Below are positions 1-11,820 of a stretch of DNA of 64,000 bases, in pieces; position 1 is the first letter of the stretch, and every line of letters starts with the position of its first letter. The position numbers and the translations under genes are program-made. The notes below the pieces were generated by a model. The model was not told the DNA's origin, did not search any database, and was given only the letters and a program-made list of their open reading frames with translations. This stretch comes from Herbaspirillum sp. GTDB taxonomy: Bacteria; Pseudomonadota; Gammaproteobacteria; Burkholderiales; Burkholderiaceae_D. Where the stretch lies: the NCBI RefSeq assembly GCF_017744395.1, contig NZ_JAGIBI010000002.1:1-64000 (forward strand). Reading direction: 5' to 3'.

Positions 1-113
1 CCTGATGACTATAGCAAGTTGGTACCACCCCTTCCCATCCCGAACAGGACCGTGAAACGACTTCGCGCCGATGATAGTGCTGCAACCAGTGTGAAAGTAG
101 GTCATCGTCAGGC
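1..113 (+). rRNA. rrf: 5S ribosomal RNA, 5' end cut by the window
   Basis: The first 113 bases match the betaproteobacterial 5S rRNA pattern: an opening CCTGATGAC arm that pairs with the closing GTCATCGTCAGG arm (about 101-112), the loop containing CCCATCCCGAACAGG, and the conserved GTGAAACGA segment. Only about two or three 5' bases appear to be missing. It is the last gene of an rRNA operon whose 16S and 23S genes lie to the left of the window. A strong terminator follows directly. Confidence 0.95.
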
Positions 114-129
114 TTGTTACTCCGCAGAA

Positions 130-159
130 GCCTCTCCATCTTTGATGGGGAGGCTTTTT
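130..159 (+). terminator. rRNA operon terminator
   Basis: An 11-bp stem (130-140 with 145-155, one G-T pair) closed by a TTTG loop is followed by a run of T, about 17 bases after the 5S gene. It is a typical intrinsic terminator for the rRNA operon. Confidence 0.85.
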
Positions 160-221
160 GCTTTACGGTTGCCGCTTTAAGCGTTGCCAGGAATTCTTAA
201 ATTACCCATCCACGGGGCCAT

Positions 222-258
222 AAAAGAGCCGTTCAGAGCATCCTGAACGGCTTTTCTT
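222..258. terminator. bidirectional terminator
   Basis: The arm GCCGTTCAG (228-236) pairs perfectly with CTGAACGGC (243-251). The stem has A-rich sequence on its left and T-rich sequence on its right, so it can stop transcription both from the rRNA side and from the minus-strand J-domain gene that ends at 283. Confidence 0.75.
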
Positions 259-282
259 TTATGTGTATACGCTAGCCAGCAC

Positions 283-1434
283 TCAATAATTGCGTTCCAG
301 CTGCAGCTCCCACTCGAATTCCAGTTCCTTCAAACGCTTCTTCTCTTCCTTGAGCCAGTTTTTCAGGCTCTTGATATCAGTCACTCTTTTCAGATTCTCT
401 TCGATGGCGGCAACCGAGCGTTGCGCCTCGCGAATCTGGAGCTCCAGGGATTGCAATGCAGTCCCTGGCGTCACCCGCCGGGCAGGCGAAATGCCATAGC
501 TACGTGCGAATTGCGTTTCCTCCTGCGCAATCTCCCGGTCCAGCTCGGCGATTTGTTCCTGCAGCAATCGGTTGTACTGTTCCAGCCGTTCCGTACCGAT
601 ATCGTTGAGGGCATGCTGGTCGATTTGCTGTAGCTGCATTTGCAATTCCAGCATATGCAGCAGATCCTGTTTCGCATAAGCCTGATTCAACGATTGCATC
701 AACTCGGTCTTGTGCTGCCGGCGCTGGGGATCGGCTTCCCGGTCGGGATGCAGAGCGCTGGCCAGCTTGCGATAGATATCCCGCAAGGATTGAGTGAGTT
801 CAGCGCGCAGTTTCTCCTGATGGCCAAGCGTGGTTGCATCAGGCCGTTTCTTGTTCTTCGCACGCGCCGCCTTACGCTCTTCCCTCGCCTGTTCCTTGGC
901 CGCTTCGCGTGCCTGGTGCACGGCCATCTTTTCCCGGGCGCGCTTCAGCAGCGCTTCGGATGAACGCATGTCGATATCGTCCCCGAAAGACTCCCCGAAC
1001 ATCTGTTCCAGGTCCGCCTTCATATCGGCAACGCCGAGCGCTATTTCTTCATCGTAATCTGTCGACGCATGGCGATTGAATATGCGCTTGAGCGCATCGT
1101 CTCCACCGATATCGGGGAAATTCTCCAGCAGCCCGAGAAGCAGTTTCGACATCGTCTGCCGTTCCGAAGCGCTCAGCTTTTCATGGCTGGCATGCTCATC
1201 CAGTTTGACGATCAGCTCACGCGAGAGCCGATCCACGCGGGATTGCAACGGAACCAGTTCCTCCGCATAGGCCTTCTGGTATTGAGGAACGAGCAATGAC
1301 CAGGCGGCAAGCTGTTCGCGCCGCTTGCTGATTTGCTCGATTAGCAGATTGAAGGTTTGCTGCTCTTTGGTTAGCGCCGCCCCGGAGGCGTGCCGTGATG
1401 AGAGCGAGATGCTGTTGCCGGTTGTCGCAGACAT
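283..1434 (-). CDS. J-domain-containing coiled-coil protein of unknown role
   Basis: This is a 383-residue soluble, highly charged protein. Residues about 213-260 look like a J domain: a YRKLASALHPD segment with the HPD tripeptide at 229-231, the signature that stimulates DnaK ATPase, followed by a helix reading LNQAYAKQDLLHML. The order is unusual because the J-like segment sits late in the chain. It follows a basic helical stretch (about 165-200, rich in R, K, A and E) and precedes a long predicted coiled coil (about 275-375). No zinc-finger or G/F region is visible, so it is not DnaJ itself. It has no signal peptide or membrane segment. It is a single gene with its own terminator; the leader carries a 14-bp hairpin ending 7 bases before the ATG. 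The likely role is a co-chaperone or scaffold, but that is inference. Confidence 0.75.
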   Translation of the reverse strand: MSATTGNSISLSSRHASGAALTKEQQTFNLLIEQISKRREQLAAWSLLVPQYQKAYAEELVPLQSRVDRLSRELIVKLDEHASHEKLSASERQTMSKLLLGLLENFPDIGGDDALKRIFNRHASTDYDEEIALGVADMKADLEQMFGESFGDDIDMRSSEALLKRAREKMAVHQAREAAKEQAREERKAARAKNKKRPDATTLGHQEKLRAELTQSLRDIYRKLASALHPDREADPQRRQHKTELMQSLNQAYAKQDLLHMLELQMQLQQIDQHALNDIGTERLEQYNRLLQEQIAELDREIAQEETQFARSYGISPARRVTPGTALQSLELQIREAQRSVAAIEENLKRVTDIKSLKNWLKEEKKRLKELEFEWELQLERNY

Positions 1435-1440
1435 AGAGGG

Positions 1441-1473
1441 ACATGATGCGGAGGAAGAACCTCCGCATCATGT
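1441..1473 (-). promoter_or_regulatory. perfect 14-bp inverted repeat in the leader of the J-domain gene
   Basis: Bases 1441-1454 are the exact reverse complement of 1460-1473, with a 5-base loop. On the minus strand the structure ends 7 bases before the ATG at 1434, and the only GGAGG in the leader lies inside its stem. No T run follows in the minus direction, so it is not a classical terminator for the upstream urease operon. It could mask translation or stabilise RNA. Confidence 0.6.
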
Positions 1474-1543
1474 CGCAATACCTACGTCAGGACAAGGGAT
1501 CGCATAGGGGTAGGAATATTGAGTAGCGACAACGGGTATTGCT

Positions 1544-2155
1544 TCAGGCCGCCAGCAGATAAGCACCCACAGCCGCAATACCGACACCGCCGATGCGCAC
1601 CACACGGTCAGCCATCTTCCGGCCGGCCACCACGCCCACGATCAGACCGGCCGCATGCAGAACAGCGGTTGCCAAGATGAAACCAGCGCCGTACATCGCC
1701 GCCGACGAGCCATGCGGCAACTCAGTACCATGCGCATAACCGTGGAACAGCGCGAACAGCGATACCACCAGCGTGCTGCCCCACAACGGCATGCGCACCG
1801 CGAAGGCGATCAGCAAGCCCAATACGGCGACCGATGCAGCAATGCCGGTTTCCACCGCGGGTACATTCAGGCCGCCGATCGCCAGCAGCGCGCCGACCAC
1901 CATCATCAGCGGGAAAGCCAGCGGCAGCACCCACAGTGCGCGCTGCTTGTTCTGAGCGGCCCACAGGCCCACGGCCAGCATCGCCAGCAGGTGGTCGATG
2001 CCGGAGAACGGATGTTCGAAGCCGCTCATGAAGCTGGCTGAAGCGTTCATCACCGACTCCGGATGGCCGGGATGGGCCAGCGCCGAACCGGTTGCCAGCG
2101 CGGCGACAGTCAGCACGCCCAGGCGTGCGCGGTTTTTGGTCGAAAGTGCAAACAT
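1544..2155 (-). CDS. ureJ: HupE/UreJ family nickel-linked membrane protein
   Basis: The 203-residue protein belongs to the HupE/UreJ family of integral membrane proteins found beside urease and NiFe-hydrogenase genes, thought to help nickel entry. Residues 1-27 form a signal-like segment ending ALA, and the presumed mature start HPGHPE is histidine-bearing. The family motif HPFSGIDHLLA (about residues 48-58) and a second His pair HGYAHG are present. About six hydrophobic helices follow, ending in GAYLLAA. AAGGAG sits 6 bases before the ATG. It is the last gene of the urt-ure block, 57 bases after ureG. Nickel transport is known only by family association. Confidence 0.88.
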   Translation of the reverse strand: MFALSTKNRARLGVLTVAALATGSALAHPGHPESVMNASASFMSGFEHPFSGIDHLLAMLAVGLWAAQNKQRALWVLPLAFPLMMVVGALLAIGGLNVPAVETGIAASVAVLGLLIAFAVRMPLWGSTLVVSLFALFHGYAHGTELPHGSSAAMYGAGFILATAVLHAAGLIVGVVAGRKMADRVVRIGGVGIAAVGAYLLAA

Positions 2156-2212
2156 GTTTTTCTCCTTGTAGATATAGATATCCGGAATCGTTGAATGAGG
2201 CGGCGCTACGCG

Positions 2213-2848
2213 TCAGCTCTTCGGCTTCTCGTCCAGCAAGCCCTGCTTGCGGATGTACTCGATCACCTTTTCCACGCCGTCGCCGCTGCGCAGATTGGTG
2301 AACACGAACGGCCGCTCGCCGCGCATGCGCTTGGCGTCGGCCGCCATGATGTCGAGATTGGCGCCGACATAAGGCGCCAGGTCGGTCTTGTTGATGATCA
2401 GCAGATCCGAACGCGTGATGCCGGGGCCACCCTTGCGCGGGATCTTCTCGCCGCCGGCCACGTCGATCACGTAGATGGTCAGGTCCGACAATTCCGGGCT
2501 GAAGGTGGCCGCCAGGTTGTCGCCGCCGGACTCGACCAGGATCAGGTCGAGGTCGGGAAAGTCGGCGCTCATGCGCGCGATCGCTTCCAGGTTGATCGAA
2601 GCATCCTCCCGGATCGCCGTATGCGGACAACCGCCTGTCTCCACGCCCATCAGGCGCTCGGCCGGCAGCGCGTCGGCGCGCAGCAGGATCTCCATGTCTT
2701 CCTTGGTATAGATGTCATTGGTGATGACGGCCATGTCGTAGCTGTCGCGCATGCGCTTGCACAGCATCTCGCACAGCGCCGTCTTGCCGGAGCCGACCGG
2801 GCCGCCGATGCCTACGCGCAGCGGATTGGAAGTGGTGGAATTGCTCAT
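2213..2848 (-). CDS. ureG: urease accessory GTPase UreG
   Basis: UreG is the SIMIBI-class GTPase that, with UreF, UreD and UreE, drives nickel insertion into apo-urease. The 211-residue protein has the P-loop GGPVGSGKT at 15-23, the nickel-binding Cys-Pro-His at 74-76, the segment ESGGDNLAA and the guanine-specificity motif NKTD at about 153-156. Length and motif order match UreG exactly. It lies between ureF and ureJ in the urease operon; the ribosome site is weak, consistent with translation within a polycistronic message. Unlike some UreG proteins it lacks an N-terminal His-rich extension, so UreE probably supplies nickel storage. Confidence 0.97.
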   Translation of the reverse strand: MSNSTTSNPLRVGIGGPVGSGKTALCEMLCKRMRDSYDMAVITNDIYTKEDMEILLRADALPAERLMGVETGGCPHTAIREDASINLEAIARMSADFPDLDLILVESGGDNLAATFSPELSDLTIYVIDVAGGEKIPRKGGPGITRSDLLIINKTDLAPYVGANLDIMAADAKRMRGERPFVFTNLRSGDGVEKVIEYIRKQGLLDEKPKS

Positions 2849-2881
2849 GTCTGTCTCTAGTTGGTGTTGAATGTTTCAGGT

Positions 2882-3562
2882 TCAGGATCGGTAGATGCGG
2901 CTGTACTGCACCTCATGCTGCATCGACAGCAGCGACAGCCCGGGCGACCAGTTGGAAAGTTCGTCATCCTCCAGCGTCTGCGCCGCAGCAGCGGCACGTT
3001 CCAGTTCCGGTTGCAGCGACAGCAGCATGCGCTGGCCGGCCACCTGGCCCAGCGGCACCGTTTTCACGCAGGCCAGCACCTGGTTCTCGGCCCAGGCGAA
3101 CAGCATGCCCAGCACCGCCGCTTCGCGCGGCACCTGCAATGCCACGGTGGCAAAAGCCAGCGCGGTAGGCAGCGGCACTTCGGCCTGCACCTGCAGGATC
3201 GCCAGCAGTTCCGGATCGCCCAGTTTCAGGTCCGCCCCCAGCTTGCCCAGCGAATAGCCCATCTGTATCGTCTCGGCGCGAAACTCCGACGTGTCGCGCG
3301 CGGCGACGAAGCGTTCCGTCCACAGCGCGACCGCAGCCGCATCGCGCGCGGCAAAGGCATCTACCAGGCGCGCGAAGATGGGCGCTTCAAAGCGCGCCAC
3401 TACTTCATGCAACGCGTGCGCAATCCATGCGCGGGCACTGGTCTCGTTGTGCACGCGGCCATTCTCGATCGCGGCTTCCAGTCCCTGCGAATAGCTGTAC
3501 GCGCCGATCGGCAACGACGGGCTGGACAATTGCAGCAGATGGAGCAGGGCGGCGGCTTGCAT
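2882..3562 (-). CDS. ureF: urease accessory protein UreF
   Basis: UreF (226 residues) is the all-helical activator that bridges UreG to the UreD-apourease complex and gates GTP hydrolysis. The N-terminal segment LLHLLQLSSPSLPIGAYSYSQGLE is diagnostic of the family, as is the conserved C-terminal tail, here ending SRIYRS. There are no catalytic residues, as expected. It starts 5 bases after ureE ends and precedes ureG by 33 bases, in the normal E-F-G order. Confidence 0.96.
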   Translation of the reverse strand: MQAAALLHLLQLSSPSLPIGAYSYSQGLEAAIENGRVHNETSARAWIAHALHEVVARFEAPIFARLVDAFAARDAAAVALWTERFVAARDTSEFRAETIQMGYSLGKLGADLKLGDPELLAILQVQAEVPLPTALAFATVALQVPREAAVLGMLFAWAENQVLACVKTVPLGQVAGQRMLLSLQPELERAAAAAQTLEDDELSNWSPGLSLLSMQHEVQYSRIYRS

Positions 3563-3567
3563 GGCGT

Positions 3568-4098
3568 TCAGGATTCCTTCGGATCGCTGGGGCGATGGAT
3601 TTTCTGGCGCAGCGGAATCGGCGCCAGCGGATTGTGGTGGTGGTCGTCGCCGTGGTGATGGTGGCCGCCGCCATAGGCGCCCGCCTCCGGCTCGAACGCG
3701 GCTTGCTCTTCCGACACGCGCGCTCCCAGTCCTTCCAGCATTTCCTTGAGTACGGGATCTTTACGAATACGCAGGAATCCCACGCCGTTCAAATGGCCGA
3801 TGTGTGCCTGAGTATGCCGGTTGCCCAGATGAAAAGCGCAGCGCAGCAGCAAATGCGCATCGGCAGCATCGACGCGATAGGTCGGCTCCAGCGCCGCGGT
3901 GATCTTCACCACTCGGCCATCGTCGCCGCGCAGCAGGTCGCCGTTGCGCAGCACCGTACCGCGCACGGTGAATACCGCTACGTCTTCGCCGGAAACCAGC
4001 GTGGCGCGCAGACGGCTTTTCTCGCGCTGGTCATATGGCAGCACCAGCTCGCCGTCGATCTTGTCGGTCTGTTCGACCTTGGTATTGAGTGTCAGCAT
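3568..4098 (-). CDS. ureE: urease nickel metallochaperone UreE
   Basis: UreE delivers Ni(II) to UreG and the urease assembly complex. The 176-residue protein has the N-terminal beta domain (about 1-75) and a ferredoxin-like metal-binding domain with the conserved HLGNRH motif (about 90-95) that carries the interfacial nickel ligand. The C-terminal tail (about 143-176) is histidine-rich, with one run of four His and one of three, giving extra nickel-buffering capacity as in Klebsiella UreE. It follows ureC by 6 bases. Confidence 0.96.
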   Translation of the reverse strand: MLTLNTKVEQTDKIDGELVLPYDQREKSRLRATLVSGEDVAVFTVRGTVLRNGDLLRGDDGRVVKITAALEPTYRVDAADAHLLLRCAFHLGNRHTQAHIGHLNGVGFLRIRKDPVLKEMLEGLGARVSEEQAAFEPEAGAYGGGHHHHGDDHHHNPLAPIPLRQKIHRPSDPKES

Positions 4099-4104
4099 AA
4101 ATAA

Positions 4105-5805
<1,701 letters not shown>

Positions 5806-5809
5806 CGTC

Positions 5810-6130
5810 TTACCCTTTCCGTTGCTTGAGGCCGCCCATCACCAGCGCGTTGAATCCGTAGACGCGGCGGTCTCCCGCCAGCGCCACCAGTTCCACCGTG
5901 CGCTGCTGGCCCGGCTCGAAACGCACGGCGGTGCCGGCCGCGATATTGAGGCGCATGCCATAACCCGCCTGGCGGTCGAACAGCAGCGCCGGGTTGGTTT
6001 CATAGAAGTGGAAGTGCGAACCGACCTGGATCGGCCGGTCGCCGCTGTTGGCCACGGTGACGGTCGCGGTGGCGCGGCCGGTGTTGAGTTCGATGTCGCC
6101 GGGTTCGACCAGCATTTCGCCTGGAATCAT
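5810..6130 (-). CDS. ureB: urease subunit beta
   Basis: UreB (106 residues) is the small beta-type structural subunit of the (alpha-beta-gamma)3 urease. It begins [19 protein letters not shown], the normal family opening, and contains the conserved [19 protein letters not shown] strand region. AGGAG precedes the start by 6 bases. It is a separate gene rather than the fused gamma-beta form of Helicobacter. Confidence 0.97.
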   Translation of the reverse strand: MIPGEMLVEPGDIELNTGRATATVTVANSGDRPIQVGSHFHFYETNPALLFDRQAGYGMRLNIAAGTAVRFEPGQQRTVELVALAGDRRVYGFNALVMGGLKQRKG

Positions 6131-6140
6131 GGCGCTCTCC

Positions 6141-6443
6141 TCAGGGAATCGGATGGTGGACGGTGACCAGCTTGCTGCCGTCCGGGAAGGTGGCTTCGAC
6201 CTGGATGTCGGGGATCATCTCCGGCACGCCTTCCATCACGTCGGCGCGCGTCAGGATGGTGGTGCCCTCGGACATCAGTTCGGCCACGGTCTTGCCGTCG
6301 CGCGCGCCTTCCATGATGGCGGCGGTGATCAGCGCCACCGCTTCCGGGTAATTGAGCTTCAGTCCGCGTGCCTTGCGGCGTTCCGCCAGCAGTGCGGCGG
6401 TAAAGATCAGCAGCTTGTCTTTCTCTCTTGGCGTCAGTTCCAT
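6141..6443 (-). CDS. ureA: urease subunit gamma
   Basis: UreA (100 residues) is the gamma structural subunit. I chose the ATG at 6443 because it gives the standard [14 protein letters not shown] opening and the standard 100-residue length, and has AGGAG about 6 bases upstream; longer in-frame readings only add non-conserved residues that overlap ureD. The conserved [10 protein letters not shown] and VHHPIP segments are present. Confidence 0.97.
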   Translation of the reverse strand: MELTPREKDKLLIFTAALLAERRKARGLKLNYPEAVALITAAIMEGARDGKTVAELMSEGTTILTRADVMEGVPEMIPDIQVEATFPDGSKLVTVHHPIP

Positions 6444-6468
6444 GTCGTCTCCTGCGAATGCAAAGGTG

Positions 6469-7356
6469 TCAGGTATTCCAGATGCGCGGGATCGCGGCTT
6501 CATGCTTCGCCACGGCCGGCCGCAGCACCTGCCAGGCCGCATGCAGCCATTGCCTTGCCGCCTGGCTGGATTGGCCCAGGTAGCGCGCCACCAGCACCTG
6601 CTTCATCAGCGTGGCGCCGCTGCGGCCTTCCGGTTTCAATGCGTCGATGCGCTCGCGCAGCGTGGCCAGCAAGGCGCTGTCCATGCCGTCGCCGACCGCG
6701 ATCAGCGTGGCGCAGACGGTATTGCCGTCCAGCGCCAGCGGGCCGCGCATGGCCTCGGCCTGCAGCTTGCCTTGTTCGAACCACAGTAGCTTGCCGCCGC
6801 GGCGTATGGCGGTGCGCTGGCCGACGGCGCCGCTGTTGAAGCTTTCGCCCGAAGCGGTGCGGCCGAAGCACAGGATTTCCGCGCCGAGGTAGGCGGCGTC
6901 GGCGGCCAGCTCGACCGTGTGTTCCATGCGCACATCGGCGGCGTCGAAGAAGATGGTTTCCTGCGGCAGCCATTCCAGCGTGGCGCCGGCCCCGGCCTTG
7001 AGGTTAATGGTCTGGCGCGAAACGGAGCCATTGGCGCGATACCACTTGCCCGCGCCCGGCGTGGTCAGCAATGCATGCGCACCGCTCTCGACCTCGGCAT
7101 CGATGGCCAGTTGGTCGCCGCCGACAATGCCGCCGGGCGGGTGCACGATGATGGCGTGGCAGATGGACGGATGTTCCGGATACAGCGGCTTTTGCACGCG
7201 CAGCGGGCCGAAGTGCTGGCGCCGCACCAGGCGCGTGGTGCCGGCATCGTCGGCGAATCCCAGCGACAGGCGGGCGTGATCCGGCGCATGCCGCTGCTCC
7301 ACGCGTGGAGCGGGGGCGGCACTGGCAGGATCGGGATGGCCGGGGATTCGTTTCAT
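6469..7356 (-). CDS. ureD: urease accessory protein UreD
   Basis: UreD is the scaffold that binds apo-urease and channels nickel from the UreF-UreG complex. The protein is 295 residues if it starts at the ATG at 7356 ([10 protein letters not shown]), preferred over an in-frame ATG 75 bases upstream whose extra residues look non-conserved; the ribosome site is weak, so the start is uncertain. Family features include [38 protein letters not shown] and [10 protein letters not shown]. It is the first urease gene, 93 bases after urtE (18 bases if the longer start is used), with no terminator between, so transport and hydrolysis genes appear to share a transcript. Confidence 0.94.
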   Translation of the reverse strand: MKRIPGHPDPASAAPAPRVEQRHAPDHARLSLGFADDAGTTRLVRRQHFGPLRVQKPLYPEHPSICHAIIVHPPGGIVGGDQLAIDAEVESGAHALLTTPGAGKWYRANGSVSRQTINLKAGAGATLEWLPQETIFFDAADVRMEHTVELAADAAYLGAEILCFGRTASGESFNSGAVGQRTAIRRGGKLLWFEQGKLQAEAMRGPLALDGNTVCATLIAVGDGMDSALLATLRERIDALKPEGRSGATLMKQVLVARYLGQSSQAARQWLHAAWQVLRPAVAKHEAAIPRIWNT

Positions 7357-7449
7357 ACTTTGTTCTTGTCTGGTGGGCGCCGCGCATGCATCGGCGCTAC
7401 GGTCGCCAGACTTTAGCAGAGCCGCCGCCAACGCGCATGGCGAATCACG

Positions 7450-8148
7450 TCACACCGCCAGGTGCTTCTTGACGTTGTCGTCGTCCATTTGATCTTGCGT
7501 GCCGGCCGCCACCACTTCGCCGCGCGACATCACGGCGAAGGTATCGGCCAGCTCGCGCGCGAATTCGAAATATTGCTCGCACAGCAAGATGCCGATGTCG
7601 CCGCGCTGGCGCAGCAGGCTGATGACGCGGCCGATGTCCTTGATGATCGAGGGCTGAATGCCTTCGGTCGGCTCGTCCAGGATGATCAGCTTGGGTTCGG
7701 CCAGCAAGGCGCGCGCGATCGCCAGTTGCTGCTGCTGGCCGCCGGAGAGGTCGCCGCCGCGCCGGTGCAGCATTTCCTTCAATACCGGGAACAGCTCGTA
7801 GACCTCGCCCTTGATCATCGACGCCTTGCGGCCGGACTTGGTGGCCATGCCCATCAGCATGTTTTCTTCTACCGTCAGGCGCGCGAAGATCTCACGTCCC
7901 TGCGGAACGTAGGCGATGCCCAGCTTGGCGCGCTGGTGCGGTTTCAATTTCGTGATGTCGTGGCTTTCGAACATGACGTTGCCCGCCGCTACCGGCAGCA
8001 CGCCCATCAGGCACTTCAGCAGCGTGGTCTTGCCCACGCCGTTGCGGCCCAGCAGCGACAGGCACTTGCCCTTTTCGACGTTGAGCGATACCCCGCGCAG
8101 CGTATGCGCGGCACCGTAGTACTGGTTGAGTTGGTTGACTTGCAGCAT
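7450..8148 (-). CDS. urtE: urea ABC transporter ATP-binding subunit UrtE
   Basis: UrtE is one of two ATPases powering the high-affinity urea importer. The 232-residue protein has Walker A GRNGVGKTT at 34-42, the ABC signature LSGGQQQQLAIARAL and Walker B LIILDEPTEGIQPSI, where the unusual GIQPSI after DEPTE is characteristic of UrtE and LivF-type ATPases. It lies 17 bases after urtD and is the last urt gene before ureD. Confidence 0.95.
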   Translation of the reverse strand: MLQVNQLNQYYGAAHTLRGVSLNVEKGKCLSLLGRNGVGKTTLLKCLMGVLPVAAGNVMFESHDITKLKPHQRAKLGIAYVPQGREIFARLTVEENMLMGMATKSGRKASMIKGEVYELFPVLKEMLHRRGGDLSGGQQQQLAIARALLAEPKLIILDEPTEGIQPSIIKDIGRVISLLRQRGDIGILLCEQYFEFARELADTFAVMSRGEVVAAGTQDQMDDDNVKKHLAV

Positions 8149-8165
8149 CTCTTATCGCCCCCGCC

Positions 8166-9037
<872 letters not shown>

Positions 9038-9041
<4 letters not shown>

Positions 9042-10156
9042 GCCGCCTCCTTGGATGCCGCTTCGCCCGCGGGCGGCGCATCGCGTTTCTTCAGTTTCTG
9101 CGCCAGCCCCAGGATGCCCTGCGGCAGGAACAGCGTGACCAGGATGAAGATCAGGCCCAGCGCGTACAGCCACAGGTCGGGGAAGGCCGCGGTGAACCAG
9201 CTCTTCAGGCCATTGACGGTGAAGGCGCCGATGATCGGCCCCAAGAGCGTGCCGCGCCCGCCCACCGCCGCCCAGATCACCATCTCGATCGAGTTGGCCG
9301 GCGACATTTCGGACGGGTTGATGATACCCACCTGCGGCACGTACAGCGCGCCGGCGACGCCGCAGATCACGGCCGACAGTGTCCACACGAACAGCTTGAA
9401 CCACAGCGGGTTGTAGCCGATGAACATCAGGCGCGATTCGGAATCGCGCACGCCCTGCAGCACCCGGCCCAGCTTGGAGGTGACGATCAGGCGGCACAGC
9501 AGCAGCGCGCCCAGCAGCAGCGCCAGCGTCGCCAGGTACAGCGCCGCCTTGGTGCCGGGCGCGGTGATGGTGAAGCCGAGGATGCGCTTGAAGTCGGTGA
9601 AGCCGTTGTTGCCGCCGAAGCCGGTATCGTTGCGGAAGAACAGCAGCATGAAGGCGAAGGTCATCGCCTGCGTGATGATCGAGAAGTACACGCCCTTGAT
9701 GCGCGAACGGAAGGCGAAGTAGCCGAACACGAACGCCAGCAAGCCCGGCACCAGCACCACCAGCAGCATGGCGAACCAGAAATGCTCGGTCATCCACCAG
9801 TACCACGGGTAGGCCTTCCAGTTCAGGAACACCATGAAGTCCGGCAGGTCGCTCTGGTACACGCCGTCATGGCCGATGGCGCGCATCAGGTACATGCCGT
9901 GCGCATAGCCGCCCAGCGCGAAGAACACGCCGTGGCCCAGCGACAGGATGCCGGTATAGCCCCACACCAGGTCCAGCGCCAGCGCCGCCATGGCGTAGCA
10001 CATGAACTTGCCGACCAACGCGATGGTGTAGGACGACACATGCAACGCGCTGCCCTCGGGGAAGGCCAGGTTGCAGACCGGCAGCAGCGCGAGGACGATG
10101 GCGCACACCACGATGCCGGTCCAGGCCGGCTTCGAAAATAAAGAGGACGGCGTCAT
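9038..10156 (-). CDS. urtC: urea ABC transporter permease UrtC
   Basis: UrtC is a LivM-type inner-membrane permease subunit of the urea importer. The 372-residue protein shows about ten hydrophobic helices and the conserved loops WGYTGILSLGHGVFFALGGYA and VWAAVGGRGTLLGPIIGA, the latter probably contacting the ATPases. Its start overlaps the urtB stop and its stop overlaps the urtD start (ATGA at both ends), indicating translational coupling. The C-terminus is lysine- and alanine-rich. Confidence 0.96.
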
Positions 10157-11769
10157 TCCACGCTCCTTCCCTTGAGTGCGAAGAGGCCTTGCGGACGCTT
10201 CTGGATGAAGACGATGATGAACACCAGGATGGCGATCTTGGCCAGCACCGCGCCGGCCATCGGCTCCAGGAATTTGTTGACTTCACCCAGGCCGAAGGCG
10301 GCGATCACGGTGCCGGCCAGTTGGCCCACGCCGCCCAGCACCACCACCATGAAGGAGTCGACGATATAGCCCTGGCCCAGGTCGGGGCCGACATTGCCCA
10401 GCTGCGACAGCGCCACGCCGCCGAGGCCGGCGATGCCGCAGCCCAGGCCGAAGGTCATCATGTCGATCTTGCCGGTCGATACGCCCACGCAGTCGGCCAT
10501 GCGGCGGTTCTGCGTCACGGCGCGCACGAACAGGCCGAGGCGGGTCTTGTTCAGGATCAGCCACACCGCGAACACCACGAACAGCGCGAAGAACACGATC
10601 ACGATGCGGTTGTAGGACAGCACCAGCGAACCCAGCACGGTAACGCCGCCCGACATCCAGGCCGGGTTGGCGACCTCGACGTTCTGGGCGCCGAAGATGG
10701 AGCGCACGCCCTGCATCAGCATCAGGCTGATGCCCCAGGTGCACAGCAGGGTTTCCAGCGGACGGCCGTAGAGCCAGCGGATCACCAGGCGCTCCAGCGC
10801 GATGCCGACCGCGCCGGCGACGATGAAGGCCGCCGGCAGCGCCACTACCAGGTAGGCGTCGATGGCGCCAGGGAAGTACTTGCGGAACACCAGTTGGCAT
10901 ACGTAAGTGGTGTAGGCGCCGATCATCAGCAGTTCGCCGTGCGCCATGTTGATGATGCCCATCAGGCCGAAGGTGATCGCCAGGCCCAGCGCCGCCAGCA
11001 GCAGCACGCTGCCCAGCGAGACGCCATAGAACAGCTTGCCGGCGAAGTCGACGATGGACAGGTGGCGCTCCAGCGCCGTCAGCGTGCGCACCGCTTCCAC
11101 CCGCACGCCTTCGTCGGGTTCGGCGTAGCTGCCGTCGGCATTCTTCGCCAGCATCTGTTCCAGCACGGGTTTGAGCGCGGCATTGGTGGTGCCGGCCAGG
11201 GTCTTGACCGCGGCGCGGCGCGCGGCCGGGTCGGCGGCGTGCAGGTTGGCGGTGGCCTGCACCTGCTGCAGGATGTCCTTGACCTGCGGATCGGTTTCTT
11301 TGGCCAGCGCCTTGCCGACCAGCGGCAATTGCGACGGGTCGGCATTCTTCAGCAAATCGGCGGCGGCGGCCAGGCGGGTATCGCGTTCCGAAGACAGCAG
11401 CTTCAAGCCGGACATCGCACCCGCAATCGCGCCGCGCAGGCGGTTGTTGACGGTGATACCCTCGGCATCGTCGGGTGCCGGGCCGCTCTGGCCGGTGGCC
11501 GGGTTGAAGGCCTGGCCTTCATCGTCGACGATCAGCACATCGCCGGCCGGCGTGACATACAGCGCATCGCTGTTCAAGGCATTGAGGACCTTGACCGCAT
11601 CGTCGCTGGCGAGCGCGGCGATCCGATTGACGGCTTCGATGCGCGCGTCGGGATCGTCTCCGCCAAGCGGTTTGAGCAGCGCCGGGTCGATGGCTGCATG
11701 GGCGGCCAGGGCCTGCGCGCAGAGCCAGAGCGCAAGCAGGGCGCGTAAGAACGGGAAGGCTGGTTTCAT
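10153..11769 (-). CDS. urtB: urea ABC transporter permease UrtB with periplasmic N-terminal domain
   Basis: UrtB is the LivH-type permease of the urea importer. It is 538 residues, much longer than LivH (about 300). A signal peptide (1-25, ending AHA) is followed by about 215 residues of helical HEAT-like periplasmic sequence with repeats such as DARIEAVNRIAAL and DPAARRAAVKTLAG. The membrane permease begins at about residue 240 (KLFYGVSLGSVLLLAALGLAITFGLMG). This two-part arrangement is normal for proteobacterial UrtB. The gene follows urtA after a 111-base gap containing two hairpins. Confidence 0.95.
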   Translation of the reverse strand: MKPAFPFLRALLALWLCAQALAAHAAIDPALLKPLGGDDPDARIEAVNRIAALASDDAVKVLNALNSDALYVTPAGDVLIVDDEGQAFNPATGQSGPAPDDAEGITVNNRLRGAIAGAMSGLKLLSSERDTRLAAAADLLKNADPSQLPLVGKALAKETDPQVKDILQQVQATANLHAADPAARRAAVKTLAGTTNAALKPVLEQMLAKNADGSYAEPDEGVRVEAVRTLTALERHLSIVDFAGKLFYGVSLGSVLLLAALGLAITFGLMGIINMAHGELLMIGAYTTYVCQLVFRKYFPGAIDAYLVVALPAAFIVAGAVGIALERLVIRWLYGRPLETLLCTWGISLMLMQGVRSIFGAQNVEVANPAWMSGGVTVLGSLVLSYNRIVIVFFALFVVFAVWLILNKTRLGLFVRAVTQNRRMADCVGVSTGKIDMMTFGLGCGIAGLGGVALSQLGNVGPDLGQGYIVDSFMVVVLGGVGQLAGTVIAAFGLGEVNKFLEPMAGAVLAKIAILVFIIVFIQKRPQGLFALKGRSVE

Positions 11770-11820
11770 GTGGTGTGCGCCCTGGTGCGGCTGGCGACTT
11801 TGCGTGATGGCGTTGGCGCG

